DNA from: Sipunculus nudus
Lineage: Eukaryota > Annelida > Sipuncula > Golfingiida > Sipunculidae
Direction: 5' to 3'
NCBI GenBank assembly: GCA_026874595.1
Contig: CM049307.1
Location: 47,901,678-47,965,677 of the forward strand
Length of the DNA: 64,000 nucleotides
Under the pieces are notes generated by a model. That model saw nothing but the letters and a program-made list of their open reading frames with translations, was not told the origin of the DNA and made no database searches. Below, piece by piece: positions 50,746 to 62,960 of this stretch. Position numbers and translations under genes: made by a program. The stretch's first letter is position 1. Every line of letters begins with the position of its first letter.

Positions 50746-51306
50746 CCTAAGATGATGATTGAATGAGCCATCTGGTTCACTCAGGTATCCCTCAGTCAAT
50801 GAGATTAACCCCATAACATTTAAGAAGCATCTCACACTCTAGCTTAACTGGAGGATACACCACATGGTCCAGTACAGATGCCAATTCAAGTGATTTAATA
50901 GGATATGATCTAACTGGTTACTTGCAGGTGTAATCGTAGGTAGGGTCCTTTATGATTAAGCTGTTCTGAATTCTAAATTTACACACTTCTCCCACACACC
51001 CAGATTGAGTCAAATCATCAAAGCATGAGTTTGAATTAGTTTTTAATCAATGGTGAATAAAATAACAAGTAAATCAGTAACAAACATATATCATATTGTA
51101 CATATGTACAGATTATTTGTTAAGCACATTCGAGGCAGTCTATTGCAAATAAGATCAGTTATTGTACCACATCTCAGTTACAAATAGTGTCAGTGACATT
51201 AATCACTGATACATTATGTCCATTCTGAATCTGTATCAATTCAAGTTTATCACATATACAATATATGCAGTACTACAAATCTCCTGATGTAATATTACAT
51301 GCTTAC
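50746..51306. other. Intergenic or intronic, nothing recognised
   Basis: No exon or repeat structure recognised between the MITE and the antisense open frame. Confidence 0.4.
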
Positions 51307-51311
51307 CCTTG

Positions 51312-52115
51312 TTACAAATGGCAGAGTGTGCAGATGTCACCAGTTGGTATGTGACTGTAATAACTCTTCCTAAACTTCTTCATCTTCTTGCCCAGCTTCC
51401 TGAGGGAATCCTTTGTAAACTTTCCATCAGAGCTAAGGCTGCCAGTAACCACTGTGCGGTGTGTCACATCACTTTTAGATCTCACAAATGGCTCAGGGCT
51501 GTAGTTATCCATGGGGCTGTCACAGCGGGGGATGTCACTCATGTCACAGAACGTTTCATCGCACGGGAACTGGCTGACAGAGCTGGTTCTCGGGTAACTG
51601 ATACTGCTGGAGCGTGGAAGTCGGAGGTTAGCTCCGGAACACTGGACACGTAGACTGGCTGCTGGCACTTCCTGTATAGCGCTAACATCAGGCAAGGCTG
51701 GGACATGTAGACTTGCCTCTGGTACTATCTTGCTAAACACAGGGTTGATCACTCCTTTAAGAATAGCCTCAAACTGTTCAATCTGTGGTTTGGTGTCATC
51801 ACTGTAGTTGCTCATTGACAGCTCAGCAGAACTCTCACTGGTGGCATCTTCTGTACAAGTGACTGGCATATCACACTGTGTGGTATTGGACTGTTCTGGA
51901 GCATGTAACATTTCCAGCAGTGACTGACGAGCCGCTGGTGTCTTACTGTAGCAGTCCCTTGGTGGAGTTATGGTGCTGCCTAGGACTGGTTTCTTCTTAG
52001 TCACAGGTACACACAGTAGATTACAAGCTGTCTTGGAGCTACCTTTTCTACGATGCTGCTTCTTGGCATCAGCATACTTGCAAGGTCCACCAACTTGACT
52101 CTTGAGGAACTTCAT
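51312..52115 (-). CDS. Unrecognised 267-aa ORF antisense to STX8 3' region
   Basis: Single open frame of 267 codons from an ATG preceded in frame by TAG TGA, so the start is well defined. I do not recognise the family. It starts MKFLKSQVGGPCKYADAKKQ, with a basic N-terminus (HRRKG, VTKKKP). A Ser/Thr/Pro-rich middle follows (EDATSESSAELSMSNYSDD; LPRSSSISYPRTSSVSQF). The C-terminus is strongly basic (KLGKKMKKFRKSYY) and ends CTLCHL. No signal peptide or membrane helix is visible. A consensus donor (AAGG then gtaagc) lies just 3' of the stop at 51307, so the transcript may be spliced. It lies in the interval after STX8 exon 7, on the opposite strand. The composition looks like real coding sequence and is much longer than chance ORFs nearby. 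Confidence 0.6.
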   Translation of the reverse strand: MKFLKSQVGGPCKYADAKKQHRRKGSSKTACNLLCVPVTKKKPVLGSTITPPRDCYSKTPAARQSLLEMLHAPEQSNTTQCDMPVTCTEDATSESSAELSMSNYSDDTKPQIEQFEAILKGVINPVFSKIVPEASLHVPALPDVSAIQEVPAASLRVQCSGANLRLPRSSSISYPRTSSVSQFPCDETFCDMSDIPRCDSPMDNYSPEPFVRSKSDVTHRTVVTGSLSSDGKFTKDSLRKLGKKMKKFRKSYYSHIPTGDICTLCHL

Positions 52116-52379
52116 AATACCTCACTAAACCAGTACCTTAACACTGTAGGACTGTGTCTTTATATATCACTAGTATCCACAAATTAAAGTCCTTTAACTC
52201 TGTGAAATATCACTGGTATTCTTAAGGCTTATATCCTTGTTGTTGTATGGATATCAGTAAATCAGGGAAATTCAGGAAAGCAGTTTAACTAGAGATGTGA
52301 ATCAGATGTGCACAGTAGCAGTGTAAGAAGCATGTATGTCTAGTGGTCAGAATGGGTCATATTTATATTTAATTTATCA

Positions 52380-53000
52380 AGGAGGGGTTTCAGACCTAGA
52401 ACAACTCTTTACCCAGGGGACTGCCAGAATCTACACTGGAGACCCAGTGATAGGAAGGGTTTCTCAGTCTTCACCCAGCCCATGACTTAATCACTCACTG
52501 ACTTGTTTTGTGTATGTGGGTAGGTTTCTCCTAATCAGAGAAACCCTAGTGTGGTTACAGGTGTCCCCATGTAGCCAGTCATGTATGCAGTCAGGGTCAT
52601 CAGACCATGCATATGCTAATTATGGCATCTCTGACAAATGTGTTATAATTATGGTAATAAAATGCACAATTACAATATGAACATAGTAAAATTATATACA
52701 ATACATGAAAACTTGATGTTAATGTTTAAGATATCTAAAATATTCCACATGAAGTAGTTGTCACCTTTGACAGAATGGTTATTTTTCAGCAGTATTTATT
52801 TGCCACAAAGGAAGGTTATGTTTTTCAACAGCATTTAATTGTTAATTCCACCAACAAGGTCTGCAGGGGCTATTATCACAGTGGGGGTATCCCAAGCTGT
52901 AGTCTAACTGTTCTCTTCTTGATAACTTCTTGAAACTCTCCCCTCTAAGTATACCTACTGTTCTATATTGTGACAGTGAATACTGATCATATATGGCACC
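52380..53000. repeat. Dispersed repeat copies related to the 56.5-59 kb cluster
   Basis: 'ctcctaatcagagaaaccct' with 'gtgtccccatgtagccagtc' (52530-52585) and 'aaaggaaggttatgttttt' (about 52815) match blocks that recur at 56.7-60.2 kb. Confidence 0.65.
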
Positions 53001-54569
53001 TAGTAGGAGGACCTAATACGTGCCAACCTTGACCATATCAAAACAAAAGACTGTAGGTAATTACCCTGGCAGTTAATTCACCAGGCACATTATTAAGATA
53101 TATGTTTTGTCCTTACGAATCAGAGAGCATATTAATAACCTGATGTCAAAAGCAGTGTTGATAGCCATGTACAGTTCCATATAAAATCACATGTTTGCCA
53201 CAATAAACTGACTACAGGCCGGTGAGACGCAGATTTTTGGGACGTAGTCCGCCGGGACGTACCCACTGAAGCGTATCCCGATAGGACGTATTGTTAAAAT
53301 AAGAGTACATGTAATACTTGTCTGACTGTCTAAACTTTACACTTTCTAAAACAGAAAGACTAAGTAATAAAAGTTAATTATACTTTCATTAGTAAACCCT
53401 CTCTTGGGTCACTTTGGGAAATCATTAAGCTCTGTGATCGATGCAACATACGTCAAATCAGCACACGTTAATGCCTAGTATGTCTGTGTTATCCATTATT
53501 ACTATATTACCCTCATGCACTTATATCGTTGTGTTCCTTAACTGAAGTTTGTTAAAATATTTAGTAATTTTATTGTTAATTAGAGCATTATTTTGGCTTA
53601 AAGTACGACCATCCCTCAATAGTGATAAACTCCGGGTATGGTTAACCCATCAGCATTCTCCAATTTATTGGCCTAACCAGAGGTTTAAATGACTGATAAT
53701 TATAGGTTTAACGTGTAACATCTTACTTTATTTTCCATATTCCTGTTATAATTTTCACTATTATAAGTATGTATATCATGTCGTGAGAACATATTAAGTC
53801 TGCTCAAACATGAACGAACTGCTCACCAGAGACCAGCGAAGCCGCAGTATAAACGCGGTCACCAGAAACCATTCACCCGACGCGGCCACTCAGACAGTTC
53901 AAAGGATGAACCTTTAATTAACGGACGAAAAAATGTCGATCAAAGGTTTCTGGATGATGAATCATTTAAATTGATCTCATACACGTACTTAATGTATTAA
54001 GGAAAGAATAAATATTTACATATTTTGATTATATTCGACTTCTGACAGGACCACATTCCGAATAAAAGACATTATAAATAGACAACAATTTTATGAGAAA
54101 AAATAACTTTATAGAATAAAAAAGTAGGTTGGTTGTTATTTTGTTAACATGAAAATACTACCTGTGCGTAGTATTCAGTTAGTATCATCCGCTCTGGCGC
54201 AAGTACGATCGGTGGCGGGTGACCTGTTTTGGAACAAATTAAGTGCCGCAGTTGGTGTAGACAATAAAACTATCCTGAAAACGATATCTCTCCAAATTGT
54301 ATGTGTATATTTAATTTCTCGCGTGTGTCTGCATGTTGAAAACGCAGTGTTAAAAATTATCCTGCTGATTGAAGATTCCTCTTCAAATTGTGTGTGTGTG
54401 TGTGTTTTTCATTCACGGGTCAGTCTATGTGTTGAAACCGCTGAATAGTGAATGACGAATAACAATTATACCTTTGAGTTCCTAATAACCCCTGATTGAG
54501 TCCATAATGAACCGCTAATGAATACCCATATTCCATCAACCAACCGTAAACTTAATGTAAAACCAGCAG

Positions 54570-55575
54570 GAAAAAAATAAATGAAAGAAAGAAAGAAAGA
54601 GTTATGTAACGAAGGGAAGAATGAACGAAAGACTAAAGAAAGACGGAAAGAAAGACTAAAAGAAAATTGAATGAAAGACCGGAGGAAGAAAGAAAGAAGT
54701 AAAGAATATGTAACGAAGGAAGAATGAAGGATATACGGAAAGACTGAAAGAAAGAAAGACTGAAAGAAAAAAAGAAAGAAAAAAGAAAGAAAGAAAGAAG
54801 TAATTAATCATGTAACGAAGGGAAGAATGAAGGAAAAAGTGAAAGACTGATAGAAAGAAAAAAGAGAAAGAAAAACTAAAAGAAAGACTGAAAGAAAGAA
54901 AGACTGAAAGAAAGACTGAAAGAAAGACTGAAAGAAAGAAAGAAAGACTGAAAGAAAGAAAGAAAGACTGAAAGTAAGAAAGACTGAAAGAAAGAAAGAA
55001 AGAAAAAAAAATGAAAGAAAGAAAGAAGTAATTAATCATGTAACGAAGGGAAGAATGAAGGAAAAAGTGAAAGACTGATAGAAAGAAAAAAGAGAAAGAA
55101 AAACTAAAAGAAAGACTGAAAGAAAGAAAGACTGAAAGAAAGACTGAAAGAAAGACTGAAAGAAAGAAAGAAAGACTGAAAGAAAGAAAGAAAGACTGAA
55201 AGTAAGAAAGACTGAAAGAAAGAAAGAAAGAAAAAAAAATGAAAGAAAGAAAGAAGTAATTAATCATGTAACGAAGGGAAGAATGAAGGAAAAAGTGAAA
55301 GACTGATAGAAAGAAAAAAGAGAAAGAAAAACTAAAAGAAAGACTGAAAGAAAGAAAGACTGAAAGAAAGACTGAAAGAAAGACTGAAAGAAAGAAAGAA
55401 AGACTGAAAGAAAGAAAGAAAGACTGAAAGTAAGAAAGACTGAAAGAAAGAAAGAAAGAAAAAAAAATGAAAGAAAGAAAGAAGTAATTAATCATGTAAC
55501 GAAGGGAAGAATGAAGGAAAAAGTGAAAGACTGATAGAAAGAAAAAAGAGAAAGAAAAACTGAAAGAAAGAAAGA
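54570..55575. repeat. GAAA polypurine array with 228-bp higher-order unit
   Basis: A strand made almost only of A and G, with GAAA/GACTGAAA steps. The marker 'gtaattaatcatgtaacg' occurs at 54800, 55028, 55256 and 55484, exactly 228 bases apart, and the sequence between markers looks identical. Because 228 is divisible by three, the - strand shows a 279-codon F/S/L open frame, which is an artefact. Confidence 0.95.
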
Positions 55576-55805
55576 AAGACTGACAGAAAGAATCAGGTAA
55601 CGAAGGGAAGAAGGATGGAAGGAGCGAAGAAGGAAAGGAATTATAATTAATGAAAGAAAGACTGACAGAAAGAATCAGGTAACGAAGGGAAGAAGGATGG
55701 AAGGAAGGGAATTATAATTAATGAAAGAAAGACTGACAGAAAGAATCAGGTAATGAAGGGAAGAAAGAAGGATGGAAGGAGCGAAGAAGGAAGGGAATTA
55801 TAATA
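55576..55805. repeat. ~75-80-bp purine-rich tandem repeat x 3
   Basis: Units begin 'gactgacagaaagaatcagg', contain 'taacgaagggaagaaggatg' and end 'ggaattataatta'. It follows the 228-bp array directly. Confidence 0.85.
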
Positions 55806-55898
55806 AATGACTTATAATTAATGTTTGTGGCTTACTACTGATTGACTCCAGATGAACTCACAGACTCAGCTGTGGTGACGATCATAGGTGTTACTCAG

Positions 55899-56217
55899 GA
55901 GGATTCGTTTAGCGTAGTTTTAGTCATAAAAAATACACTTATAAAAGAGAGAAGTATCTGGGCAGGATGTATACACGCAGGGTTCGTTTAGCGGTGTTTT
56001 AACCATAAAAAAACACACTTATGAAAGAGAGACGTAGACGGGCAGAAAGTAAACACGCAGGCTTCGTTTAGCGTAGTTTTAGTCATAAAAATTAAACTTA
56101 TGAAAGAGAGACGTAGACAGGCAGAAAGTATACACGCAGGGTTCGTTTAGCGTAGTTTTAGTCATAAAAATACACTTTTGAAAGAGAGACGTAGACGGGC
56201 AGGAGGTAAACACGCCG
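55899..56217. repeat. ~80-bp tandem repeat x 4
   Basis: Units carry 'ttcgtttagcg', 'ttttagtcataaaaa', 'gaaagagagacgtagacggg' and end 'acacgcag'. They start at about 55900, 55980, 56060 and 56139. Confidence 0.88.
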
Positions 56218-56519
56218 GGTCCCGCAGCACGACACGCCTAATTGGTGACGGGGCGATGTTTATGGAGTGCGTCCTACCGGCCACTCGTCATTGTTTATAT
56301 AGTGCGTCCTGCCGCCCTGCGTTTCATCGCACGGTCCGTTGGGGCGTACGTCTTATCAGGATGCGTCTCACCGGGTGCACACCAATAAACTATGATGGCA
56401 CTTGCATTTAGCAGTGTCTTGCATAGTATTTTACATATTAAGATATATATTCATTTATGTCACATAAAGTCCCTGTGAAACTGTTTGTTCACTTCTTTTG
56501 TCTTTTGTAAGTTTGAACA

Positions 56520-58900
56520 AAATTTACAAAAGTTCTCATTGCATTTAAAGAAACTTTGTGGAATGATGGGCCCAGGAACTAAATATTGATTCTAGGGCAG
56601 TTCAATTAAAGTTTGGGCAGATGTGGTTGTAAATCTAGGGCTTTGCTGATGTATCTGATTTCTTAGTGCTTTCTATTTAGTTCAGATTTAAGTTAGTCCT
56701 TGTGTAAGCAGGATCACTAAAAAAATCAGGCCTGTACAACCAGACCAAGATTGATTCATTCACTGACATACTCAATGATAGGTAAGGCTGATCCTCAACT
56801 GAGAAACCCTGTCCAGTTCAAGTTATCTCCCAATATGGCCACTGATGCATGAAGGCAGACTCATTAGACCATACCACACTAATGATTGGTCATGTTTGTG
56901 TTACAGTATGTGAATGATTAAGAGCTTACTGATAACTCCTATAGTTACATTAATTTGGAATTCTAAACTTTCACATGTGATGTTACATGTATTCTTCTTT
57001 GGAAATCACCATAAATATATTTTTTACACAGTCATAATATCAGGTTTATTCATAATACACAAAGTATCATGTTAGAGTAGCTATGAGTAGTTGTTTTCTT
57101 TTACAGAATTTTTCATCAGCACTTATTTGATAAAGAGGAAGGTTATGTTTTCAACAGTGTTTGTAAATGTGTTACCTCTACCAGCAGAGTTAACAGAGGC
57201 TATGATTTCAAATCTGTTTGTCTGTTATTTCACACAGTGTGTCTTGAAATTCTGCTTGAATTATAACAAAATTTGTGGTGGAATGTTGGGTCATGATCCC
57301 ATGAACAGATGAAAAAAGGTTTAAGGCTGATCTGTCTGGGTGGATATCCAGATATTGGCAGAGGTATGTGCTTTTTAAGTGCTTTCCATTTAGGCCAGAT
57401 TTTATTTTGTTTGTTTAGAAGCATGATTATTAATAAATAAAACAAATTCAGGCACAATCCTCCCCTAAACTTGCTCTATGATAGGTCAGGTTTCTCTTAA
57501 ACAGGGAAACCCTGTATGTTGTTTTAAGTGTGTCCCCAAGTGACCTGTAATATATGATCCTGTATTCAGCAGACCATGTCCCAATTAACTTTGACCAGTC
57601 TCTCATGTTTGTTGTATGCATTTGAATAGAAAAATAATTTTAACTTATATTTTTCATAGAGTTTTCTTAAAATTTTTATTTGATATGATTTCACCTCTGT
57701 TTGTCTGTTATTTCACACAGTGTCTCTAGAAATTCTGCTTGAATTATAACGAACTTTGTGGTGGAATGTTGGGTCATGATCCCATGAACAGATGATAAAA
57801 GGTTTAGGGCTGATCTGTCTGGGTGGATATCCAGATATTGGCAGAGGTATGTGCTTTTTAAGTGCTTTCTATTTAGACCAGACTTTATTTGTTTGTTTAG
57901 AAGCATGATTATTAATAAATAAAACAAATTCAGGCACAATCTTCTCCCAGACTTGCTCTATGATAGGTCAGGTTTCTCTTAACCAGGGAAACCCTGTATG
58001 TTGTTTCAAGGTGTCCCCAAGTGACCTGTTATACATGATCCTGTACTGAGCAGACCATGTCATACTCAACTTTGACAAATCTTTCATGTAAATGGTATGA
58101 ATTTGATTAGAAATATAATCTCAACTCATTTTAACATTTAGTTTCTGTAATTTTTTATTTGATGTTCCATATAATTTTGTTTTTAAGCAACTAAGTGTAT
58201 ATACAATACACCATAAAAAAGTACAAATAATCGTAGTGCCTTACATTCAGTGGGTAACCTATTTGAAAAAATAGTATTAGAATAGAAGTGGTATAAAATA
58301 TAAGTTGTTGTATTTTTTACAGAATTTTTCATCAGCACTTATTTGGTTTAGAGGAAGGTTGTGTTTTCACCAGTGTTTATGTGTTACCTCCACCAGCAAA
58401 GTTAACAGTAGTTGTTTTTTTTTACAGAATCTTTCATCAGCACTTATTTGGTTTAGAGGAAGGTTGTGTTTTCACCAGTGTTTATGTGTTACCTCCACCA
58501 GCAAAGTTAACAGAGGTTATGATTTCACCTTTGTTTGTCTGTTATTTCACACAGTAGTCTCTAGAAATTATACTTGAATTATAACAAAATTTGTCGTGGA
58601 AAGTTTGGTCATGATCCAATGAACAGATGATGAAAGGTTTAGGGCTGATCAGTCTGGGTTGATATCCAGATTTGTGCTTTCTGAGTGCTTTCTATTTATT
58701 CCAGATTTTATTTGTTTGTTTTGAAGCATGATTATTAATAAACAAAACAAACTCAGGCACAATCCTCCCCCAGACTTGCTCTATGATAGGTTAGGCTTCA
58801 CTTAACCAGGGAAACCCTGTATGTTGTTTCAAGTGTGTCCCCAAGTGACCTGTAATACATGATCCTGTATTCATCAGACCATGTCTCAATTAACTTTGAC
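56520..58900. repeat. Cluster of ~500-600-bp direct repeats
   Basis: Three to four related blocks. Each holds 'tttttcatcagcacttattt', 'gaggaaggttatgtttt', 'gtttgtctgttatttcacac', 'gggtcatgatcccatgaaca' and 'gtcaggtttctcttaa' with 'gggaaaccctgtatgttg'. The clearest are 57105-57620, 57690-58080 and 58320-58890. The 58320 block has an internal ~110-bp duplication. The 'gttatgtttt...tttgtctgt' layout resembles a repeat module widespread in animal genomes; that link is from memory. Confidence 0.8.
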
Positions 58901-59234
58901 AAATCTCTCATGTTTATGGTATGAATATGAATACAAACAAAATCTTAACTCATATTTTTCATTTAGTTTCCTAAACTTTTTATTTGATGTGCCATATAAT
59001 TTTATTTTTTTTAGCAGCTTAGTGTATATATAATAGTACACCAATGCAGAAAAAAAACTGTACAAATATTCAAAGTGCATTACAAACTAAATTACATTCA
59101 GTAGATAACCTATTTGAAAAAAATATTATTAGAATAGAAATGGTTTAAAATATTTCTTTCAAGTTTATGTAGGACATATGTATGGTGTGCCATATTTAGG
59201 ATTTTAATGTTTTTCATAAACCTGTGATTATTAT

Positions 59235-59430
59235 CACTTGTAAAGGAAAGTTACATGTCACCAAATGGTGTGTAAAGGAAAGTTACATGTCACCATATGG
59301 CTTGTAAAGGAAAGTTACAAGTCACCATATGGCTTGTAAAGGAAAGTTACATGTCACCACATTGCTTGTAAAGGGAAGTTACATGTCACCATATGGCTCG
59401 TTAAGGAAAGGTACATGTCACCAGTGTTTG
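59235..59430. repeat. ~33-bp tandem repeat x 6
   Basis: Unit approximately 'cttgtaaaggaaagttacat' then 'gtcaccatatgg', with point differences between copies. Confidence 0.92.
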
Positions 59431-62400
59431 TATGTTGACAGATTTGTTTAGAATTAAAAATTAGCCAGGGCTTCATAATCATATACCCCAGTCAAGCTAT
59501 AGATAGGTAGAGGTATAGCTTATTTCCTCTGGTCATTTGAAGAGTATTAGTCTACAATATACATATTATAAAAGTATGAAAATATGAATGACATTAAACT
59601 TGATATGACCAAAGGGTCACACAACATGACCCTTAATATTACAACCTTAAGGTTGAGGCACTGTATATTCTGTTCAAGAGCTATACCAAACATATAATAG
59701 CATAAGGATGTATGCCATACTATTAAGATAGGCACTTGATTAATCTACAGATTGGCCCAGTCCATCATTCTGCAAATTGTGTAATTCTATCATTCATATA
59801 GTTCTACTATGTTTGAATAGTAAATATATCAGAGTAGAACAATTTTAATATAACAAAAGAAGGCAGTATCAAAATCAGAATGTCGAACCAGGAAGAAAAC
59901 TTGTAAGAACCATGAGACAACTCTGTCATAATAAATTTAATATGAAAAATGTGGATAATTATCCTAATTTAGGGCTATAGGGGTGCTACAATAACATCAT
60001 ATACTTATAGAAGACAAATTTTGTATTAATCAGTAATCACACCCAGTCTGCTAAACCAATGATATGTTTGGATTAGGGACAGGTTTCTTCATAATCAATG
60101 GCCCCTGAGAAACCCAACCAGTTGTATCAGTGGTGGTCCCATGTCACCAGTCATGCACGCACTCAGAGTCATTATTATCATTATTGTTTGAAACCCCTAT
60201 ATCTAAATTCAATTCAAAAGTGCTTTTAATTCATAATAGACCGAATAACGTGAACATTATTTTAACCTTGTACTGTACTTTCTGAAAGTATACATATATG
60301 TTAACTTTTTATTCATTTTCACATGATTTTGTTACATTTAAAAAAAAATAAAATATTTTAAAGCTCCACTATTTAAATCCCCATTAACAATAATCTGCTT
60401 TTTAATGAACTAATGTTAAACTACATGTCAGTATCTTAAAAACCTTTTTCCTCTATCATGATTCTATCAACCCTAAAACTGAAATTTTAAATTTTCATTC
60501 AAGAAATAGTTGAATAAAAACTTTAAATTTCAGCTGAAGGATAGTTTTTCCTTTCTCCCCCAGATGGCATACCAGTACAGTTTAATTGTCTGTCAATGAA
60601 GCCTCCAAATTCTTATGCCACCCACATATTGCAAAGGGGTCCACATGCATTTTATATAAATAATTCTGAAAATGTCTTCATTCAACATAAACTATAATTT
60701 ATTTATTTACTAATAGAATTATTTCATCAACAGTTATTATATATCTCTTGCATTATGAACATGTGGGAGTCCATTCAGCTATTAAAGATCAAAGCTTGTT
60801 TAAGTTTGTAGAGTAGTTTGGTTAATTAATTACTGGTAGTAACGAGCAGGATGGCAGGATTTTAGTTAGGTCTTTAAATGTTGAATAATTAATAAGTAAC
60901 TTAGTAGCAAGATGAAAGGACTTCAAAGCACTCCTCAAAATACCGGTAATGGTATATTATTTACATGAATTTTATCAATATACATCCTGTATATATTTTT
61001 TGGACACAACCGATTACTGATCACCCTCTGACTGGTAGGCCGTATACAGTAGACTTTAAAGGCAGACTCTGAATTAGTGAGTAGACAGTTTGTGACACAA
61101 CCTCTAAATTAGCTATAAACTTACAGTATTTATTTTGGGAGTAGACATTTAGAGCATTAACCCTTGCATATCTTTACTTTTTTAATTTGCAAGAAAACAA
61201 GAACAGCTATACATACACAGGATTTTTTAAATTGATAAATTGACATGATTATGTTTTTCAGTATGCCTCATGTTATAATTTAATCTATTTCCATTGATGA
61301 TTTATTCATAGATTGAATACAAAACTTTATCATTGTAAAGTTCCTGTTCCTACCTAATATTTGGTTTATGAATGTTTAACAATTATTTTTAGTTCCTTAG
61401 GGCTGGAAGGAATACTTAGGTACTTGAGTCCTGGTAATATTTACCAAGTAATTATATTTACTTAGTACTTTCGTGTGTGTATATGCATTTCTAAATATTA
61501 CAATGCTTTGAAGAATCAGTGCATGGAATTGCAAACCGTCGATCAAATTTTAATCAATTATTAATCTTTGAATCTATTCATTTCAATTATTATGTCTTTG
61601 CATGTACCATCCCAAAGTTCTCTGTGAGCTCTCAAATATGATTGAACAGTTTGCGATGTAGAAGCTCTATATCACATATATGCTCTAATTCTACTTTAAA
61701 CGTTTGCTGTTGGACCATTCCACTTGCATAGAACCAAATATAGCGGTGACAAACAGGGAGAGCTATATTTTTCTTTTAAATTGTTTAGTTTATTAACATC
61801 CATTTTGGTAATGAACATGGCTTTTATTTAAAAAAAGGTCTGAAATTTACAACTTAAGTGAGAATTGAGTCGCTTATTTAATCAAAGGTAAAAAATCAAT
61901 AATTAAATTGATTCTTAGGGCCCTAAAAATTCACAGGCCTAATTACTGCAGACTTTCAGGTATTCTGTGTTTATTCATTACTTGAGGGTTTTCAACCTGT
62001 ACTAGTCAATTTAACTCTCATGGTCTGTTATGACAGTTTGTTTCTTTTGCTGCATAGAATCAATTAACATGTAAAATACTATATTACATATAAAATTGTT
62101 TTTGAGTTTATTCTTCATATTATATTTCAATATGGTTGTCACCAGGTCAATTTCATACATGTTTCACATTGAGAAACAGATTTTCATTTATGTCTTTACA
62201 TTTTTGCCATGGCCATGGGTACTCAAGTCAGGTTATGCTCATCAAGTACTCCTGTCCAAACTTTTGTACCATTTCAGCACTGTTACACATGTAATTAATG
62301 TCATCATGGCACTCACTGTATTCTTTACACTGCTCTGGATTTAAAGAATTTCAACACCTATAGATTAGCAGTTATGGATATATCTTCTAAAAAGTGGAAC

Positions 62401-62480
62401 CGTCTCAGGTTTAAACAAAACAAGCATATTCATGGAATTCATGTCCCCTGCTTTAGGATCTTGTTGTCTTTCATGCTTGA
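59431..62480. other. Intergenic or intronic, little recognised
   Basis: One more copy of the 'gagaaacccaaccag...gtcaccagtcatgc' repeat tail near 60050-60180. Otherwise there is no exon, terminus or conserved motif that I can support. If STX8 continues past 64 kb, all of this is its last intron. Confidence 0.4.
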
Positions 62481-62484
62481 TGAG

Positions 62485-62960
62485 CAACCAAAATTATGAC
62501 ATGTGGAGAAAATATTGAGGGCACATGAAAACTTAAACAGATGCATGTGACATGTGGAGACATCTGCAGAAGAACATAAAAACTAAAAAAAAATTGAGAA
62601 ATAGGACCAAAATCCACTATGACATGTGGAGACATCTGCAGGCAAACATAAAAAGTAAAACACGCTGAGAAATTTGACCATATTTAGACTTTTGTTTTTG
62701 AGATAGACACTATTTAGATAGACAATATTTTCTCAGATAGACACTCCAAAACCAATCCTTACCAAGGTATGCATGAGAGCAATCACTGATCCAAATTTGA
62801 ATGAAATCAGAAAAAATTTAGGAAAGTTATTGCACGGAAAGAAAAACCTGACGGACAGACAGACAGAGGGACAATCAGACAGACAGACAAACCCAAATCA
62901 ATGTCCCCTGCATCTGGGGAGCTGGGGACAAAAAAAAAAAAAAAAAAAAAGAGTTGTTGC
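62485..62960. repeat. Dispersed repeat with 'gacatgtggagacatc' motif, copy 2
   Basis: Three short direct copies of 'gacatgtggagacatctgca' or variants (62500-62660). Then, inverted relative to 14718-15080, 'cactccaaaaccaatcctta' and 'aaatttgaatgaaatcag'. It ends with a GACA-rich stretch and an A-run at 62930-62950. Confidence 0.75.

Larger units (their letters stand above)
53210..56382. mobile_element. 3.17-kb DNA element flanked by 9-bp direct repeats
   Basis: The identical 9-mer caataaact lies at 53201-53209 and 56383-56391. Inside, cggtgagacgca at the left and its inverse tgcgtctcaccg at the right are each exactly 10 bases from the ends. Subterminal regions carry many gggacgta/gcgtcc-type motifs. 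No transposase was recognised. The interior holds three satellite blocks. The length of the flanking repeat (8-9 bp) would fit a hAT, P or Mutator-like type; class is unresolved. Confidence 0.75.

Noticed and set aside
50935-50960. Acceptor ttgcag then a short frame GVIVGRVLYD-stop, considered as STX8 last exon
   Set aside because: The phase fits, but only about ten residues follow and they are not a membrane helix.
54656-55495. 279-codon open frame on - rich in F, S and L
   Set aside because: It is the complement of the GAAA array. The unit of 228 bp is divisible by three, so the frame stays open by repetition; the composition is not protein-like.
62096-62344. 82-codon + frame ending MALTVFFTLLWI, considered as STX8 tail anchor
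   Set aside because: No acceptor gives the needed phase without an early stop, and the sequence does not match the expected helix.
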